From the NCBI GenBank assembly GCA_010093605.1, contig MU004182.1:2713195-2777194 (forward strand): DNA of 64,000 bases, written 5' to 3'. The stretch's first letter is position 1, and the number at the start of each line of letters is the position of its first letter. The notes below the pieces were generated by a model. It was not told where the DNA came from. It saw only the letters and a list, made by a program, of their open reading frames with translations, and ran no database searches. The stretch is from Lophium mytilinum (Eukaryota > Ascomycota > Dothideomycetes > Mytilinidiales > Mytilinidiaceae). The translations under genes were made by a program, and so were the position numbers. This document shows positions 55,701-64,000 of this stretch, piece after piece.

Positions 55701-56263
55701 TAGTAGGAAGTATGGCCGATAGAGGCGCATAGTCATTTAGGTGACGATTTTCTTACAAAAGAAAGAGATTGAAAGATCTGACATTGTATGTAGATTGCCT
55801 TTACCGTATAAAGGGAACAACATATATATATCATACTGGTGAGCATCCACTCCCCGGAATCTTAAGCTGTACTACTCTCTTTGTTTGTGAATACTTGTCA
55901 CATTATCTACGTACTCTAAAGCCAGGTTCTCTATACTCAATCATTCCGTCAGGAGCAAACCAGCGAATTCAGACGTTCCGCGAACGCATTGTACATACAT
56001 GGACATTTGCCTTTCCTAGCTTTACTCATCTACACTGACCATCCGCTATGCGCGGTGCGTTGTACAGAACAGATTGTCAACGCTCGAATAGGGAGGGGAT
56101 GCTCATACGCATTCACGGACCACATTGAACCTCATATTAACAACGGAACATATAAGGTCTATAAATGTCTCTCGTAAACTTTCCCACTAACAAGCACTTC
56201 TACCCCCTATTCCGACCACCCCCATCTCACCTTCCCACAAGAACGATTTTCGAACAGCACGCA
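55701..56263. other. Intergenic, nothing recognised
   Basis: 3' flank of the exporter gene and 5' flank of the broken F-box-like copy. Motif-free short frames. Confidence 0.5.
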
Positions 56264-56714
56264 ATGGAGGTGACCAATGAGACGCCACTGCCTTTCATCC
56301 CCCCTGATCTCTACCAAGGAATCATCGTCGACATGGAAAATTACATGGGTAACGAGCGTATCGATATTTTGACGGAGGAATCGATGATTATAATTCGGCA
56401 GGCTCGTTTGGTGTCTTCGGCTTGGGAGGATTCGGCTTGGAAGTCTTTCGCAAAGGGGGTCGGCAAACGCACCATTCTTTGCTACCCGCGAGGGCATCAG
56501 TGACCTACATCGTCTATCTCAGACAAAGTTTGTGAAATGGCTTGATACGCTTACAATCTGTGGCAAGATGTTCTTGCCAGTGCCCATGAAGTTCTTCGAA
56601 AGACCATCGAACAGCGATATTGGACAAATAGATTGTTGGGAGTCGCAGCAGCGGTACAGGGAGTCTTGCTACTTTAGCCCTCGCCCTAGCCTGCTAGAGC
56701 CTCGTTGGATCTAA
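56264..56714 (+). pseudogene. Broken F-box/LRR-like paralogue B
   Basis: The frame starts MEVTNETPLPFIPPDLYQGI and continues NERIDILTEESMIIIRQARL and SAWKSFAKGVGK, matching the N-terminus of paralogues A and C (compare NERIDILDAESVEAIKNTRL in A). After GVGK an extra C at about 56468 shifts the frame. Reading on in the other frame gives APFFATREGISDLHRLSQTK then WLDTLTICGKMF, again matching A (QAPFFATK). That frame stops at 56712-56714, long before the LRR part, so the copy is both frameshifted and truncated. Formally it could still make a 79-residue fragment. Confidence 0.82.
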
Positions 56715-57128
56715 CTGCAAGCTTGTTTGGATCATTTGAGGGTAAATGAACGATGCGGCTAATTGCAGATATATCAAGGTTGTTTCTGTTTCTTTGTTCA
56801 CTACCTTACCGACCAGAAACGCTACTATGCTCCGTGGGCCATTTATCAGTGAAAATGATTTCAGTACGCTCCATTGCCGCAGGTTTCACCGTGAAGTGAA
56901 CGCGACCCCGTCTTGGCAACCGCACCTGTAGAGGATCCACCGTGATGTCTCCGTAGTGAAAGTAGTACGCCGCATATAAAGACCTACTCTACAACAACGT
57001 CCGTTCTTTCTTCATCAACTCGCAGACACCTTCAATCAACACCAGCACCACCACCACCGTCACCAGTATTCCCGGCCTGATCTCATATCTCTAAGAACTA
57101 TAAGCATCTTTAACTTTAATCTCCAACC
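56715..57128. other. Intergenic between paralogues B and C
   Basis: 414 bp; a CATATAAAG box lies about 155 bp before the paralogue C start, and a CACCACCACC run precedes it. No gene. Confidence 0.5.
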
Positions 57129-58589
57129 ATGGCAGAAACTTTTGGCCCCCAACTCCCGGTCGAGCTTGCCGAGCAGGTAATATTCGGCTTGGAAGAGTAC
57201 GTTCCCCATGAACGTTTGACTCTCCTTACCTCCGAATCCATCAAGAACATCAAGAACGCCCGACTCCAAGGCTCCGCCTGGCGCTTTGCCGCCTGGCGGT
57301 CGTTCGCGAAGATCATCGGGCAGACTCCCTTTCATCCCACTCGAGCCAGCATGCAAGAGCTGGAGAATCTTTCAAAACTCCCAGATCTTTGCGTGTGGGT
57401 TGAAACTCTCACGTTCTCTGGAAAGGCCTTTCGACGCCAAATTGGCTGGAACGAGCTGGAAGAAGCCGTTCACTCAGAGGATCCCGACATCGTGTCGCAT
57501 CAAGCGGCCCAGGAAGACCAGTTCCTCTACGTTACTGGACTTCGCCAACGAGTTCGCCAACAGCGCTATTATAGAGCGCGACCACAACCCGAGATGACGG
57601 AGTTTGAGCAGGATCTCGCGAGGATTCTGGCGCGATTTCCAAATCTCAAACATCTGCGCTATGTACGGAGCGTTAAAGGCCATCTCAAAGGCTGGTCGGG
57701 AGTAGCGACGCTCTCCCCCAAAGGGTTCTACATGGAAGAGGGCAAGTCATGCGAGGAGGGCGGTACAGAGGGACTCTTCAAGCTGTCGATACTAAATAGG
57801 GTAGCCAAGGCCCTCGCTTTCGCCGGGGTGAAGATCGAATCGCTCACTACTCCGTTTATGGGGAAGGAAGAGCCGGAGAGGAACGCATTGGTGGATGCCA
57901 ACTTGGTCCTCTTTAGTGCTAGCCAACCACTCGCGGGCATGTTGCGCAATTTGCATACCTTGGCGATCAACTTCAATTACGGTGAAGTTGACTCACTGGA
58001 TTTGAGCAACGTCCTCTCCAACCTCCACAGCGTCCGCACCCTCGAGCTCGCGATATCGAATACCACGCCATGTCAGGGGCCGCGGTCGCGGAAGCCAATG
58101 AAAGACATATGGGCTACCTTCAAGGCTGCCCAAATGATAGACCCGCGAACCGGGATCTCAGAGTCTCCGCAATCACTTGCAAATCTCGAAGAGTTACGAG
58201 TTTCTTTCACGACTGCAGACCTTATGGACGGGGAGAAGATGGTGGGAGCCCTTCGGAGGCTGCCAAAGCTCCGCCGTCTCGCTTTGGGATATGCGTGTCT
58301 CGCTACCGCTTATGTGACTCTCGCTACCGCCTCTACGATTCTCGCGCTTGGCCAGCGGCATGACTGGGCCACCATCGCCACGCTCTGTGGGGAGTGGATG
58401 TTGCTAGATAAGCTGTTGTTGATTGAACCCTTGGAGGGTGGAAGCCCGATGGCATACCTAGGTTCAGACGGCGGAGAATTCTTTCTCAATTTGAAGAATG
58501 CTGCGGGGGAGGTGAAAGTTCTACAGGATCAGAATTTTGCCCAGACGGGAAAGCTGGAGCGATACATGTGTTTCCGCGATGTGGAGTAG
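57129..58589 (+). CDS. F-box/LRR-like protein, paralogue C
   Basis: Intronless, 486 aa. Aligns throughout with the gene at 49153: LPVELAEQVIFGLEEYVPHE at the F-box-like start, IKNARLQGSAWRFAAWRSFA, then EFEQDLARILARFPNLKHLR (EFEKDLARILPRFPNLRHLR in A), LANLEELRVSFTTADLMDG, RRLPKLRRLALGYACLA and NAAGEVKVLQDQ near the end. It is longer than A because of an insertion around residues 315-345 and a duplicated stretch (ATAYVTLATASTILALG) near residue 400. Likely an SCF-type substrate receptor by fold; partner unknown. Confidence 0.82.
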   Translation: MAETFGPQLPVELAEQVIFGLEEYVPHERLTLLTSESIKNIKNARLQGSAWRFAAWRSFAKIIGQTPFHPTRASMQELENLSKLPDLCVWVETLTFSGKAFRRQIGWNELEEAVHSEDPDIVSHQAAQEDQFLYVTGLRQRVRQQRYYRARPQPEMTEFEQDLARILARFPNLKHLRYVRSVKGHLKGWSGVATLSPKGFYMEEGKSCEEGGTEGLFKLSILNRVAKALAFAGVKIESLTTPFMGKEEPERNALVDANLVLFSASQPLAGMLRNLHTLAINFNYGEVDSLDLSNVLSNLHSVRTLELAISNTTPCQGPRSRKPMKDIWATFKAAQMIDPRTGISESPQSLANLEELRVSFTTADLMDGEKMVGALRRLPKLRRLALGYACLATAYVTLATASTILALGQRHDWATIATLCGEWMLLDKLLLIEPLEGGSPMAYLGSDGGEFFLNLKNAAGEVKVLQDQNFAQTGKLERYMCFRDVE

Positions 58590-60319
58590 TCTGCTCACAT
58601 CGTCTTGGCGTCTGGGTCGGTTCCTTTTCTTACATGACATTTTTGCGAACAGCATGAGCTAAGTGTTCTGCTCTGCGTCGTAAGAATGCTTTGCCGAGGG
58701 ACGTGGCGAATGCCGCCACCTATATGTTTTACATTTGTGGACGGCCTCATCTCATAATACGAGTTAGAAAACTAGATTAAAGAATGAAAAGATGAAACAC
58801 CACTCGATGCCGGACATTGACATGAAGCATCCTCCAGCACTGCAAATTTGATGTCATGAGCCGGCACAGTACGCGGACATAAGTTTGTGCACTCGTTTTT
58901 GCTCTAGGCTTTCAGTACTCTTTCTATAGCCTAGTTTGATGTTAACGCACCCCGAATAATGGCAAAGTGAATCCCTCGGATGCATTGAGATCGTTCATCG
59001 TCGCCGCGTCCTAGACGTCTATAAGTCATCTAGTTCGTCGAATTCGTTCAACCTTCGCACAATAGTTCGACCTCACCACGTACTGTGCCACTAACAAATG
59101 TTGCTGTAGAAACATACTGTTTCCATCCTTATTGTAAGGATAGTTTGATCTACCTTAATAGAAATATAGCACCTAGACCCACACTGTGAATAGCGTGCAG
59201 GCGGCTGCAAGGGTAAATTGCGGTACTGGAAGCTGATGAGCGAAGTTTGATCGGCCGGGATAGCCTATGCAGTGCTATGAAACCTTCAACTACGCAGCAT
59301 TTACGAAACACACTAAGCATAGAATGCGTCTAGGGGCAGTGAGCTCGGAAGCGTGTAAACTAACGGACGGTTCTTAGCAGAATATGCACTAGCCTGTTCC
59401 TAATGTAAACTCCGCCATCGCAATATGAGCCTCGCACTTCGCCCTGACGAACCATGCCAGAATGTCCTCGACGTGAGCGATCTCACCATCGCAGAACTGT
59501 ACAGGTGGAGTACAGACATATGCAGCGGATGCAAGAATCTGTGGCCTGTATACGGTCCTTGCGTTTCTGGGGGTTCGGCATGATATAACGATCATGTCTT
59601 CTAGGTCACTCGATGTATTGTACTTTCATCATGTTCGGCATGATACAGCGATCATCTCTTCTAGGTCATCCGATGTATTGTAATTTCATCATGTCCAATC
59701 TCAATCCGGTACTCTCAGCATTGAGATATGTGACCAACTTCCACCTTACATTACTTGGTTTTACAGAGCTATGCTAGGTTCTTGTTCTGAATACTGGAAC
59801 GGCTGTTGTAAGTTGTGGCTAAGGACTGTGGGCTTCACTTCACTCAAGCTGCGACTCCGGTAGTTCGATGCCCTGGCGCTTTTTTTTTGTGGTGACGACG
59901 AAGCGCGGCCCATACTACACAAACGGTACGTGGCACTTTCTGATCAGCTGAAATATCAGTGCTACCTCAATATATAGTTCGTTGTATGGCCGATTCTTAC
60001 GTTAACGCCAAAAACTTGCCTCGCTCTTAAACTTAAGTGCCTCCACTTCTCTCTGCGCCTTTCACCCTTTGAGATCATATTGTGATTCACCTTGGACATG
60101 TTTAGAAGGACTATTTACAGCGTATGAGCCCTTTTTCAACCCACACACATCCCTTGCACCGTTGCACACCACCAACCAGTGCAGACCACCAAGTCCTACC
60201 AGTCACCAACTACTATACAGGACCAACCAACCATGCTACTAGGCTCCCTTGGACATAAATCTGCGGCTCCGAATCTGTGATTCTATCCTAAGGTTTCGTA
60301 CGCCCTAGAAGCTGATGGC
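58590..60319. other. 1.7-kb intergenic region with one tandem duplication
   Basis: Nothing gene-like is supported. A minus-strand frame at 59389-59595 overlaps the duplication and lacks motifs. Confidence 0.45.
59574..59693 (+). repeat. Exact-period 2 x 60-bp tandem duplication
   Basis: Units 59574-59633 and 59634-59693 both begin TTCGGCATGATA and end TTTCATCATG, with only a few substitutions and no indels. A recent local slippage or unequal exchange is likely. Confidence 0.85.
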
Positions 60320-61276
60320 ATGGCGGCAGCCCGAGCGAATAATTGGAGCCTAGTGGCAGCTGCGCGCGCCGCAAATGGAACCTATGAACTCCTACTCCCG
60401 CCGTACATACTCGACATCTTTTCGAAGCACGACACGAACCCCTGGAAGGATCTCGAGAACCTGATGCGGACAATGAAACAACGAGGTCTTACATATGACC
60501 AGGTTCTTTCCCGCTGGTCTAATCTGTTAGATTGTGACCTCACCGCTGAAGACCATCAATTCTGGGAGAAGCACATGGACGTTCAAGACATAATGAAGCG
60601 GGCAGAAAGAAAGCGGGAACGGTACTACACTCTATACGAAAAAGAACGAACGCCAGAGAACTGGGCGCCAATGACGCGAGCCCACCTCGATCTTCTCCAG
60701 ATGAAGGTACGCTATGTTCGTATCAAAGCAGGCTTTCCGAGCTGGGACAGCACGCCGGCTGCGATGACTCAGGCAGGCCTTAGGCTTGACATCATTCCTC
60801 CTGCCACGTTTCGAGAGCGGTATAAGAGCACTGTGAATTATCTTCGGGCGGCAAAGCAAGCGATCGCGGAAGTCGACAGCGTTATCGTCCCATACAACCC
60901 AGCCAACGACGAGGAGGATCCGTCTACACAGTGCCAGATCTGCGACTTGGAATACAGCGACGTCCGGCCAGCTATGCAATTTCCTTGCCATCACGTGTAT
61001 TGTAGGCCCTGCATCCAGAAATGGCTGATTGAGGCTGCGGGAAATCGGAGTTGTCCTGCATGCCGCCGTGATCTAATACCGCCACGCTCAGCCACACGGC
61101 CTTCGATCAAGTTACAACGTATTCCGGCGTTTGAACAGATCTTGTTGGACTTGAAGAGCTGGGCAGATGAGCTGCAGGGGCTATTCGAGTCCTCATGGGG
61201 ATATGTGTGGGAAGTCGATCTTGGGTTTCAAAATCTGAGAGCAGTGATGGAGAAAGAAAATGAGACACTGCTGTAG
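60320..61276 (+). CDS. RING-HC finger protein, paralogue 1
   Basis: Intronless, 318 aa. A helical N-terminal region (residues 40-190) includes LTYDQVLSRWSNLLDCDLTA and TRAHLDLLQMKVRYVRIKAG. A C3HC4 RING follows: Cys205, Cys208, Cys223, His225, Cys228, Cys231, Cys245 and Cys248 (CQIC, FPCHHVYCRPCIQKWL, CPAC). A helical tail of 70 residues comes after the RING, unlike the 46-kb gene where the RING is terminal. Probable E3 ubiquitin ligase. The N-terminal part aligns with the partial gene at 63317 (DC.LT and the following helix), so the two are paralogues. No signal or membrane segment. Confidence 0.85.
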   Translation: MAAARANNWSLVAAARAANGTYELLLPPYILDIFSKHDTNPWKDLENLMRTMKQRGLTYDQVLSRWSNLLDCDLTAEDHQFWEKHMDVQDIMKRAERKRERYYTLYEKERTPENWAPMTRAHLDLLQMKVRYVRIKAGFPSWDSTPAAMTQAGLRLDIIPPATFRERYKSTVNYLRAAKQAIAEVDSVIVPYNPANDEEDPSTQCQICDLEYSDVRPAMQFPCHHVYCRPCIQKWLIEAAGNRSCPACRRDLIPPRSATRPSIKLQRIPAFEQILLDLKSWADELQGLFESSWGYVWEVDLGFQNLRAVMEKENETLL

Positions 61277-62091
61277 GTCGGACAAGGCTCGAGGAAGACA
61301 GAGCGGCAGTCTATTCTGGATCCGTTTGAGATAGCTTGAAGTTCCACCAGGAGTGTTAGGGTGCTCGTTATTAAAACCACAAGGGCATACCAGGGGCTGG
61401 GGTTGTCTTAGTAGGTGTCTTAGCCCGAGCCCGTGGTCACATGAACAAACAATAACCTTTGAATCCCGATAAATAGTCTACTCAAAGCTCTACTAATGAC
61501 TCACGTGCTTGAAGAACATTCAAAGTTGTCAGGGAGTGGCGGTGGGAGCTGCGGCGGACGCACATCACCCCTCGTATCTCACCTTACCTTTCTCCAAAAC
61601 TCTTTCTCTCCTATATCGTCATCACGCAATACATCACGTATACGGCCTACAGCTTCTTTTTCCGTGATATTAGTGCTCTCGCAAATAAAGAGATTCTGGC
61701 TATCGACACGTCTTTTACATCGGTACGCAGCAAAAGAACCTTCGTCGATCATAAGTTTATGGTACTGCCATAAGAAAGGAAAAGCAGTGTATCACAGCGT
61801 CGACCCCATGGCACACGCACTCATTTTCTTTCTGATTGTGCGCCCAATGCTGTTACAATCATATAGCGCAGGAACCTCTCAAGATTAGGTGCCAGGGAAA
61901 CAGCTAAAACGTAGCTTACAATGTCTTTGTCAACCATATCCTGGCTTGCCTGCCCTCTACATCTATAATAACATTGTTTATAGATCATTATATCTATAAT
62001 TACATTGTTTACAGATCAAATATCTTATATCAACCTTCTTTTGCCTATATTTCCCCAGATACAAACCTCTTACACACTTCGTAGTCACAGA
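61277..62091. other. Intergenic, nothing recognised
   Basis: A plus-strand frame at 61496-61888 (MTHVLEEHSKLSGSGGG) has mixed composition and no motif; not called. The AT-rich stretch 61960-62010 has a near-repeat ATATCTATAATTACATTG. Confidence 0.45.
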
Positions 62092-63018
62092 ATGTCATTT
62101 ACACGGGATGAAAGCCCCCCATTCGTTTCCCTTGCAACTCTTAAATCCGAGTTCAAGACTTATCAAAAGAATTGGCGATGCTCGACTTTCTCCACTCAGC
62201 TCCGCTCTCTCCTGATATCCCGCCTCGAGGAATGGAACATCGACCAAGCGATTGTCATTGGCCTCGGTTGTGTTGACATGATACCCACTTACAGTCACCT
62301 CAAGGGCACGGAAGAGGACTACAACGAGTGGCGTAAGAAGATCCTCTGCCAAGTGATGGTCTTCGTCGAAGTTGTTAACATCCTATCTAGGGCACAAAAT
62401 GGCCGTCCAATTACGATGTTCGCCAGCGACCCTACATTCGATGATCTCGACGAGTTTTATCTCGCTCGGTTGAACATCACCGTCATTGAAAAGGCAGAGG
62501 AGCGTGTTACCCCCACCACATTCGTTTTCAGCCCGTTCGCCCCGTGGCCTGTAGCCCTCGACGCTGTGCGCCGCTCACCGGAGCTCTATCTAGGTACCAG
62601 CTGGACTAGGGTCTTGGAGGCAAGACCGCCACGATCACGTCGGCGTAGAAAGAGGCGGCATCGAGACTGCTATATGAACGATGAGCAACGTGCTGACTGT
62701 CATAGATACTTAGAGAGCCGTATAGAGAACACATTTCCCGGCCTCGAAACCTACCAGCACCCATCGGTACATATGACACCTCCGAAGGAGCTCTTAGAGA
62801 AGAGTGCTGAGCTGGCGAATCTAACTGGGCGCGGACTTGCTGGGCTCTTCCAGTTTCTCTGGCCGAAGCCGAAGCCCTTCCAGGAGGAAGATGATTCAGA
62901 CTCCCAGGAGGGAGAGAAATCAAACTCCCAAGAGGAAGAGCAATCAGACTCCCAAGAGGAAGAGCAATCAGACTTCCAGGAGGAAAAGGAATTCGACTCT
63001 CAGGCGAGTCAAACATAA
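62092..63018 (+). CDS. SRR1-domain protein with repetitive acidic tail
   Basis: Intronless, 308 aa, start MSFTRDESPPFVSL. The SRR1-like domain (named after the Arabidopsis circadian regulator SRR1; biochemical role unknown) covers residues about 30-165: DQAIVIGLGCVDM, QVMVFVEVVNIL, ITMFASDPTFDDLDEFYL, LNITVIE, TFVFSPFAPWPV. A basic patch (RPPRSRRRRKRRHRD) may be a nuclear signal. The C-terminal 45 residues are tandem copies of an 8-residue S-D-S-Q-E-E-E-Q unit encoded by a 24-nt repeat at about 62890-62990; copy number may vary between strains. Flanked by the two RING paralogues. Confidence 0.85.
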   Translation: MSFTRDESPPFVSLATLKSEFKTYQKNWRCSTFSTQLRSLLISRLEEWNIDQAIVIGLGCVDMIPTYSHLKGTEEDYNEWRKKILCQVMVFVEVVNILSRAQNGRPITMFASDPTFDDLDEFYLARLNITVIEKAEERVTPTTFVFSPFAPWPVALDAVRRSPELYLGTSWTRVLEARPPRSRRRRKRRHRDCYMNDEQRADCHRYLESRIENTFPGLETYQHPSVHMTPPKELLEKSAELANLTGRGLAGLFQFLWPKPKPFQEEDDSDSQEGEKSNSQEEEQSDSQEEEQSDFQEEKEFDSQASQT

Positions 63019-63316
63019 CAGATAGATACGTTTCTCTGGTAAGACTGTATGCAATCAGATAGCTGTTTTCGCTCCAGTTACTCTTCAGTAGTCTTAGTTA
63101 TTCACTTCCATGTTTTACAGCAAAGAGATCTTGCAAAGCACACTAACCGTCGCCATTGTATTCACCCTGTTGCTCCTTGAAGAACCAGGCTACCTATATC
63201 TTTCAACGTCGGTGGATTCAATCCACCATCCTTCATCCTCTCCTTGCCACGCCCACCACCACAATACCACCACAAGAACAGACCCGTGACCCGTAAGAGT
63301 CTGACGGGGCTACCTT

Positions 63317-64000
63317 ATGTCGGCTCATTTAAATGACCCTACATACTGGGCAAGAGAACGAGTTTGCGCAGGAAACTTTCAGGACTTCCTATCCGCGCAG
63401 GTTGCGCAATTGTTCAACAATGTTGAAAGACTGCCTCGAATCAACCTCGTTGGGAATCTGATTCAGACGTGGTCATGTCAAGGAAAAAAGTTCAATGACG
63501 TTGTCTCCCGATGTGCCAGAACTCCCGACTGCGCTCTAACGGACGACGAAAAGTGGTTCGTCGTCGCCCATGGAAGATTCAAGCTGCTGCAACAAATGAG
63601 AAGCTTGAAGCAATGGAATCAACCGAGGACTCCCATCGTAGAATTCATCCAATTCCAAGTGAAGCGGCTCGAGACAAACGTCAGGCTAGCTCGTATCTAC
63701 TTTTCGGACTGGGTGGCGAAGGTTCCGGGCATGGAAGGGCTTGGCATGAAGGATTCGCTTTTGGTACTATACCATATGCTTCAACGACAGGTGGACGCAA
63801 ATATTGCTTTGTTACGCATACATGGAACGATCTGCGAGGTGGCGGCTGTGAGTGCCCTATACTCCGTGGGCCATCGCGACGGAATACTGGAGAAAATGGA
63901 GGACGATGGCGATGGACAGATGGAAATCGACTACGATGGCAGATGCCCTGTCTGTTACGAACATTACGGGGACTCCGTCCACGCCATGAAGCTGAAAAGA
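63317..64000 (+). CDS. RING-finger protein, paralogue 2 (partial, runs off window)
   Basis: From the ATG at 63317 (MSAHLNDPTYWARERVCAGN) one frame stays open for 228 codons to the last base. The helical region KKFNDVVSRCARTPDCALTD and QFQVKRLETNVRLARIYFSD parallels residues 55-135 of the 60320 gene. Just before the edge it reads GRCPVCYEHYGD, the first zinc-ligand pair of a RING. The remaining ligands lie beyond the window. Start chosen as the first ATG in a long coding frame. Confidence 0.8.
   Translation, partial: MSAHLNDPTYWARERVCAGNFQDFLSAQVAQLFNNVERLPRINLVGNLIQTWSCQGKKFNDVVSRCARTPDCALTDDEKWFVVAHGRFKLLQQMRSLKQWNQPRTPIVEFIQFQVKRLETNVRLARIYFSDWVAKVPGMEGLGMKDSLLVLYHMLQRQVDANIALLRIHGTICEVAAVSALYSVGHRDGILEKMEDDGDGQMEIDYDGRCPVCYEHYGDSVHAMKLKR

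Noticed and set aside
61496-61888. 130-codon plus-strand frame as a gene
   Set aside because: Low coding character, no motif, and it sits in the spacer between two clear genes.

Overview
The window is nuclear DNA of a filamentous ascomycete (Pezizomycotina; probably Dothideomycetes, though the class is a guess). The evidence is many short GT-AG introns of about 45-95 bp with CTAAC/CTAAT-like branch sites, typical fungal families (Zn2Cys6 regulator, DHA2-type MFS exporter, tyrosinase, GH27 alpha-galactosidase, Sro7/Lgl, DUF3431, alkyltransferase-like protein), and a 3.5-kb AT-rich transposon with the marks of repeat-induced point mutation (RIP). I rebuilt exon structures by hand from splice signals and frame continuity, so gene limits are conceptual annotations.

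Left part (1-16.3 kb): a decayed secreted-protein gene, a membrane-anchored aspartic-protease-like protein that lacks the catalytic Asp motifs, a DUF3431 protein, a three-exon polytopic membrane protein, then a complete RIP-mutated Mutator-like element (MULE; 207-bp terminal inverted repeats, 9-bp target duplication), and a six-exon tyrosinase next to it.

Middle (19-48 kb): two lineage-type hypothetical genes, the seven-exon Sro7/Lgl exocytosis gene, a DEAD-box-like gene with all ATPase motifs degenerate and a one-base frameshift, a decayed fragment, a 294-residue unknown, a seven-exon secreted alpha-galactosidase ending in KDEL, a 1,486-residue unknown with internal repeats, an HSL-type esterase, a cluster of diverged direct and inverted repeats (41.9-43.0 kb), a small conserved acidic protein, an Atl1-like DNA-repair protein and a RING-H2 protein.

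Right part (49-64 kb) looks like a duplication-rich accessory region. Two intact F-box/LRR-like paralogues flank a broken third copy, and two RING-finger paralogues (the second cut by the window end) flank an SRR1-domain gene. Between the F-box-like copies lies a divergent pair, a Zn2Cys6 transcription factor and a DHA2 MFS exporter. Their shared 845-bp promoter carries three near-identical 19-bp CGG-N13-CCG sites, so the pair probably works as a self-contained regulator/exporter module. No polyketide synthase, NRPS or other core biosynthetic enzyme is present. No CRISPR or rRNA was seen, and no convincing tRNA.
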